Shown in pieces: positions 60,460-64,000 of a DNA stretch of 64,000 nt. The DNA comes from Mycobacterium sp. ENV421 (GTDB lineage: Bacteria; Actinomycetota; Actinomycetes; Mycobacteriales; Mycobacteriaceae): contig NZ_PDHO01000012.1 of the NCBI RefSeq assembly GCF_002887815.1, positions 1 through 64,000 of the forward strand. The letters are read 5' to 3'. How positions within the stretch are numbered: the first letter of the stretch is position 1; each line of letters begins with the position of its first letter. Made by a program: the position numbers and the translations under genes. The notes below the pieces were generated by a model. That model was not told the DNA's origin. It saw nothing but the letters and a program-made list of their open reading frames with translations, and ran no database searches.

Positions 60460-60899
60460 AGCGGGATCCACACCCCGAACAGCCAGAATCCCCAGGCCTG
60501 GTAGCCCCGGTCGAACACCGGGCTGACCCAGTTGCCGTTGTAGTTGAACGGCTGATGATCCCACCGGCCCTGGTCGATCCCGCGCCAGCCGAGGTCGCGC
60601 GGCGGCGGGCCGGGCCGCCAGCCGCGGTCGTCGTCGCCGCGCCATTGCGGGCCGCCAGGCCCGCTACCAGGGCCGCCACGCCAGTCCGCCGGGCCGGGGC
60701 CGCGGCGATCACCTCCGGGGCCGTCAGGGCCGCGCTGGCCGGGTCCTTGGCAACCCTGGAAACCGCACTGGCCTGGGCCTTGGCCTGGTCCGGGGCCCGG
60801 ACCGGGATCGGCCAGCGCCGGCGCCGCTCCCACCGTGAGCCCCGCGATGGTGATCCCAACTGCCAGTGCGGCAGCCCGGGTGGAATGTGTGATGGACAT
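60456..60899 (-). CDS. secreted Gly/Pro/Gln-rich protein
   Basis: This 147-residue protein starts at ATG 60899, with AAGGGG upstream. The N-terminus is a clear signal peptide with likely cleavage after ALA ([11 protein letters not shown]). The mature part begins with Gly-Pro repeats ([20 protein letters not shown]) and has two Cys, which may form a disulfide. The C-terminal ~45 residues are Trp- and aromatic-rich ([20 protein letters not shown] and [16 protein letters not shown]), a pattern seen in several small mycobacterial secreted proteins. The function is unknown. A TAACGT (plus-strand 60951-60956 reversed) may be its -10. Confidence 0.8.
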   Translation of the reverse strand: MSITHSTRAAALAVGITIAGLTVGAAPALADPGPGPGPGQGPGQCGFQGCQGPGQRGPDGPGGDRRGPGPADWRGGPGSGPGGPQWRGDDDRGWRPGPPPRDLGWRGIDQGRWDHQPFNYNGNWVSPVFDRGYQAWGFWLFGVWIPL

Positions 60900-61368
60900 G
60901 GCACGCCCCTTCGAGGGTCGAATTTCTCGCTGAACACCCCGACATCCACCACGTTAGGTAGCTGGGCTATGCAAAATCTTTCGCTCAGCTATGTGTGCGG
61001 TAAGCGCGCGGACGGGTGCGTCTCGACACGCCCGACACGCCGCGACCTGCCTGTGAGGTGAAATTCGGACCCGGCTCACCCCGTCGGACGGGTGTCCGGT
61101 CTACGGCGAACCACCGGTTAGTGGAGAACATGCAGGTCGCAGCGCATTTTCCGGCCGGATCGCGAAGATCGGCGCGTCGTCGCGCAGCGGGCGGACGGCT
61201 GTCCCGACAGCTGTCCGAACAAGGTGATCTTGTGCCATATCCTGCGGCTTTGCATCGGTAATCAGGGGGTGGGGTTAGATTTCGTCAGAGAGCGTGGGTA
61301 CGGTCGGCGTCGCTGGCTGAAGTACCCGGCCCAGGCAAAACAATGATGGTGATGAGACGGAGGAACCC
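60900..61368. other. 469-bp intergenic region between the secreted-protein gene and mihF
   Basis: I see no convincing protein gene. It holds the promoter side of the secreted-protein gene (60900 to about 60990) and the long leader of mihF. TAGATT (61276-61281) could be a -10 for mihF, with a ~85-base leader. GCTGTC-CC-GACAGC near 61198-61212 is a small perfect inverted repeat. An open frame of 43 codons at about 61130-61261 is Arg-rich and lacks a Shine-Dalgarno. M. tuberculosis has PE15/PPE20 genes in this place; they are absent here. Confidence 0.5.
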
Positions 61369-61692
61369 GTGGCCCTTCCCCAGTTGACCGACGAGCAGCG
61401 TGCAGCCGCGTTGGAGAAGGCTGCTGCCGCGCGTCGCGCACGAGCTGAGCTCAAGGATCGGCTCAAGCGTGGTGGCACCAACCTCAAGCAGGTGCTCAAG
61501 GACGCTGAGACCGACGAGGTCCTCGGCAAGATGAAGGTTTCCGCACTGCTGGAAGCCCTGCCCAAGGTGGGCAAGGTCAAGGCGCAGGAAATCATGACCG
61601 AGCTCGAGATCGCCCCGACCCGCCGCCTGCGCGGACTCGGCGATCGGCAGCGCAAGGCACTGCTGGAAAAGTTCGACTTCACCGCTGACTAG
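61369..61692 (+). CDS. mihF: mycobacterial integration host factor
   Basis: This 107-residue protein starts at GTG 61369, with GGAGGAACCC upstream. It is rich in Lys/Arg/Ala, with [40 protein letters not shown] and [20 protein letters not shown] (helix-two-turn-helix region), ending [15 protein letters not shown]. mIHF is an essential nucleoid protein, unrelated to E. coli IHF, that also supports phage L5 integration. It corresponds to Rv1388. gmk follows after 7 bp, so the two are probably co-transcribed. Confidence 0.95.
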   Translation: MALPQLTDEQRAAALEKAAAARRARAELKDRLKRGGTNLKQVLKDAETDEVLGKMKVSALLEALPKVGKVKAQEIMTELEIAPTRRLRGLGDRQRKALLEKFDFTAD

Positions 61693-61699
61693 ACAGTCG

Positions 61700-62317
61700 G
61701 TGAATGCCGGCGGAGGGCCGGACAGCGCGGGCGCTACGCCCGACCACCGCGGCCGTGGCCGAGTGGTGGTGCTGTCCGGGCCATCCGGGGTAGGGAAGTC
61801 GACGATCGTCCGTTGCCTGCGTGAGCAAGTACCCGACCTGCACTTCAGCGTGTCGGCCACCACCCGGGCCCGGCGCCCGGGTGAGGTGGACGGGGTCGAC
61901 TACCACTTCGTCACCCCCGCACGTTTTCAGCAGCTGATCGACGACGGTGAGCTGCTCGAATGGGCAGAGATCCACAATGGTCTGCAACGGTCCGGCACGC
62001 TGGCCGCGCCGGTGGCCGAGGCCGCCGCGACCGGTCACCCGGTTCTGATCGAGGTCGACCTGGCCGGTGCCGAGGCCGTGAAACGGGCGATGCCGGAGGC
62101 GCTGACCGTGTTCCTGGCGCCGCCCAGCTGGGAGGCCCTCGAACAGCGATTGGCCGGTCGGGGTACCGAAACCCAGGAGCACGTGGAGCGTCGGCTGGCC
62201 ACCGCCCGGGCCGAGCTCGCAGCTCAGGGCCGGTTCGACGTGGTTGTCGTGAACAGCCAATTGGAGTCGGCCTGCGCCGAATTGGTATCCTTGCTGGTGG
62301 GCCGCGAAGATTCATGA
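61700..62317 (+). CDS. gmk: guanylate kinase
   Basis: This 205-residue enzyme starts at GTG 61700. It makes GDP from GMP. The P-loop [17 protein letters not shown] lies at about residues 23-39, followed by [20 protein letters not shown] (GMP site) and [19 protein letters not shown]. The order mihF-gmk-rpoZ-coaBC is conserved in mycobacteria. The first ~20 residues are flexible and not conserved. The 81 bp to rpoZ has no gene. Confidence 0.96.
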   Translation: MNAGGGPDSAGATPDHRGRGRVVVLSGPSGVGKSTIVRCLREQVPDLHFSVSATTRARRPGEVDGVDYHFVTPARFQQLIDDGELLEWAEIHNGLQRSGTLAAPVAEAAATGHPVLIEVDLAGAEAVKRAMPEALTVFLAPPSWEALEQRLAGRGTETQEHVERRLATARAELAAQGRFDVVVVNSQLESACAELVSLLVGREDS

Positions 62318-62398
62318 CAATTCAGCCCCCGCAGCCGGCGTGAGACACCGCCTCATCAGACCGAGTCAGACCCACAATCCGCCAGGAAGAAGTTCTAC

Positions 62399-62701
62399 GT
62401 GACGCAAGCCAGCACGGATCACTACGATCCGGCCCCGGGTGCCGCAACCGCCTATGACACACCGTTGGGCATCACCAACCCGCCCATCGACGAGTTGCTG
62501 GACCGGGTGTCGAGCAAGTACGCGCTGGTGATCTATGCGGCCAAGCGTGCCCGGCAGATCAACGACTACTACAACCAGCTCGGTGACGGCATCCTCGAAT
62601 ACGTCGGCCCGCTGGTCGAGCCCGGCCTCCAGGAGAAGCCGCTGTCGATCTCGATGCGCGAGATCCACGGCGACCTGCTCGAGCACACCGAAGGCGAGTA
62701 G
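62399..62701 (+). CDS. rpoZ: RNA polymerase omega subunit
   Basis: This 100-residue protein starts at GTG 62399, with GGAAGAAG upstream. It contains the conserved [24 protein letters not shown] stretch ([20 protein letters not shown]) and [20 protein letters not shown]. Omega helps assemble and stabilise beta-prime in RNA polymerase. Length is normal for mycobacteria. coaBC follows after 21 bp. Confidence 0.96.
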   Translation: MTQASTDHYDPAPGAATAYDTPLGITNPPIDELLDRVSSKYALVIYAAKRARQINDYYNQLGDGILEYVGPLVEPGLQEKPLSISMREIHGDLLEHTEGE

Positions 62702-62722
62702 CCCAGCAGCCCGGGCCAGTTG

Positions 62723-63967
62723 ATGAACCGCAAGCGGATCATCGTCGGCGTCGCCGGAGGCATCGCCGCATACAAGGCGTGTTCGGTCGTTCGCCAGCTC
62801 AGCGAGGCCGGTCACGACGTCCGCGTCATCCCCACCGAATCAGCCTTGCGGTTCGTCGGCGCCGCCACGTTCGAGGCCCTGTCCGGGCATCCGGTTCACA
62901 CCGGCGTCTTCGAAGACGTCGACGAAGTTCCGCACGTCCGGCTCGGGCAGGAAGCCGACCTCGTCGTCGTCGCGCCGGCCACCGCCGATCTGCTGGCCCG
63001 CGCCGTCTCCGGCCGTGCCGACGACCTGCTGACCGCGACTCTGCTCACGGCCCGCTGCCCGGTGCTGTTCGCGCCGGCCATGCACACCGAGATGTGGCTG
63101 CATCCGGCCACCGTCGCCAACGTGGAGATGCTGCGCCGCCGCGGGGCGGTGGTGCTGGAACCGGCATCCGGGCGACTCACCGGCGCCGACACCGGCCCGG
63201 GACGGCTGCCCGAGCCGGAGGAGATCACCACTTTCGCCGAACTTCTGCTGGCCCGCGCCGACGCGATGCCGTTCGACCTCAGCGGTGTCAAACTCCTGGT
63301 GAGTGCGGGTGGCACCCGCGAGGCGATCGACCCGGTCCGCTTCATCGGCAACCGCAGCTCCGGCAAGCAGGGGTACGCCGTGGCCAGGGTCGCCGCCCAG
63401 CGCGGTGCCGACGTCACGCTGATCGCCGGCAACACCGCCGGGCTCGCCGACCCCGCCGGCGTACACGTCCTGCACATCACGTCCGCCGCGCAGCTGCACG
63501 AGGCCGTCACCAAGCACGCGCCGGACGCCCACGTTCTCGTGATGGCCGCCGCCGTCGCCGACTTCCGGCCCGCCCACGTGGAGGCCAGCAAGATCAAGAA
63601 GAAGCCCGATGTGGTGGATGCGCCCGCTATCGAGTTGGTGCGTACCGACGACGTGCTGGCCGGGGCGGTGCGTCAGCGTACCGACGGGCAGCTGCCCAAC
63701 ATGCGGGCCATCGTCGGCTTCGCCGCCGAAACCGGCGACAGAGAAGGTGATGTGCTGTTCCACGCCCGCGCCAAGCTGTCCCGCAAAGGCTGCGATCTGC
63801 TCGTCGTCAACGCGGTCGGTGAGGGGCGGGCATTCGAGGTGGACAACAACGATGGATGGTTGTTGAGCGCCGACGGCACCGAGTTTGCGTTGGAACACGG
63901 GTCGAAGACGCTGATGGCAAGCCGTATCGTGGACGCGATCGCGATGCTCCTGCGGCGCGAGGCCTAG
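62723..63967 (+). CDS. coaBC: bifunctional phosphopantothenoylcysteine decarboxylase / phosphopantothenate-cysteine ligase
   Basis: This 414-residue enzyme starts at ATG 62723 (TTG 62720 directly precedes). The CoaC flavoprotein domain (residues 1-185) has VGVAGGIAAYKACSVVRQLS and the active-site segment VLFAPAMHTEMWLHPATVAN. The CoaB ligase domain (from about 190) has LVSAGGTREAIDPVRFIGNR, SSGKQGYAVARVAAQRGADV, MAAAVADFRPAHVEASKIKK and NNDGWLLSADGTE. It performs two steps of coenzyme A synthesis. In M. tuberculosis it is called dfp (Rv1391). The last 33 bases of the window hold no gene. Confidence 0.96.
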   Translation: MNRKRIIVGVAGGIAAYKACSVVRQLSEAGHDVRVIPTESALRFVGAATFEALSGHPVHTGVFEDVDEVPHVRLGQEADLVVVAPATADLLARAVSGRADDLLTATLLTARCPVLFAPAMHTEMWLHPATVANVEMLRRRGAVVLEPASGRLTGADTGPGRLPEPEEITTFAELLLARADAMPFDLSGVKLLVSAGGTREAIDPVRFIGNRSSGKQGYAVARVAAQRGADVTLIAGNTAGLADPAGVHVLHITSAAQLHEAVTKHAPDAHVLVMAAAVADFRPAHVEASKIKKKPDVVDAPAIELVRTDDVLAGAVRQRTDGQLPNMRAIVGFAAETGDREGDVLFHARAKLSRKGCDLLVVNAVGEGRAFEVDNNDGWLLSADGTEFALEHGSKTLMASRIVDAIAMLLRREA

Positions 63968-64000
63968 CTTCGCAAGATAACGAAATGTGCGCATAAGCCT

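Noticed and set aside
61130..61261. Small Arg-rich open frame upstream of mihF
   Set aside because: No Shine-Dalgarno, no family and an odd composition; more likely chance in the leader region.

Overview
The window looks like chromosomal DNA of a non-tuberculous Mycobacterium (Mycolicibacterium-type). It is GC-rich throughout, uses many GTG starts, and carries several mycobacterial marker genes: mihF, a B-4DMT membrane protein, a DUF222/HNH 13E12-family protein, an F420-type luciferase-like oxidoreductase, and shikimate and pyrimidine operons in mycobacterial order. Gene order matches two blocks known from M. tuberculosis, roughly Rv2566-Rv2533 and Rv1379-Rv1391. Here they are joined in one window, and an accessory sugar locus sits at the junction. 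This comparison is from memory, not from an alignment.

Layout. 1-5724: a cluster of a DUF2126 protein (partial), a fused circularly permuted ATP-grasp/alpha-E protein, a transglutaminase-like protein and a zinc metallopeptidase, resembling the predicted but uncharacterised peptide-amidoligase systems. 5696-20204: mixed accessory and housekeeping genes: an epimerase/reductase with a MerR regulator, a serine hydrolase, DUF3097, an acyl-CoA dehydrogenase, an SDR/SnoaL/LLM operon with a divergent IclR regulator, an HNH protein, SDR/TetR, an EamA exporter and rarA. 20321-26489: yjbQ, alaS, ruvX, mltG, aroE and a small prepilin peptidase. 26495-33139: a decayed secreted hydrolase and a MoxR/DUF58/VWA membrane cluster. 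33244-41247: aroC-aroK-aroB-aroQ, an MBL hydrolase, membrane proteins, pepQ, efp and nusB. 41349-50469: an acyl-CoA dehydrogenase remnant followed by a complete predicted carbohydrate uptake and catabolism locus (BtpA/SgcQ-like protein, DeoR regulator, FGGY kinase, SDR, CUT1-type ABC transporter, IMPase-family phosphatase). 50472-63967: a serine hydrolase, then pyrR-pyrB-pyrC-bPH-carA-carB-pyrF with a PyrR-binding leader, a secreted Gly/Pro-rich protein, and mihF-gmk-rpoZ-coaBC.

Regulation visible in the DNA. Many starts sit 6-8 bases after a TANNNT -10 hexamer with no Shine-Dalgarno sequence, which fits leaderless transcription. The merR promoter has a 19-bp spacer containing a perfect 18-bp dyad. 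The pyr leader carries a PyrR-loop consensus just upstream of the Shine-Dalgarno. A 19-bp palindrome precedes the acyl-CoA dehydrogenase.

No tRNA, rRNA, CRISPR array, insertion sequence or prophage gene was recognised. The strongest leads for undescribed biology are the ATP-grasp/alpha-E cluster and the carbohydrate locus. Signs of gene decay are a frameshifted merR, a hydrolase reduced to its signal peptide and C-terminal domain, and an acyl-CoA dehydrogenase tail. A short GC-rich word also recurs inside coding sequences.
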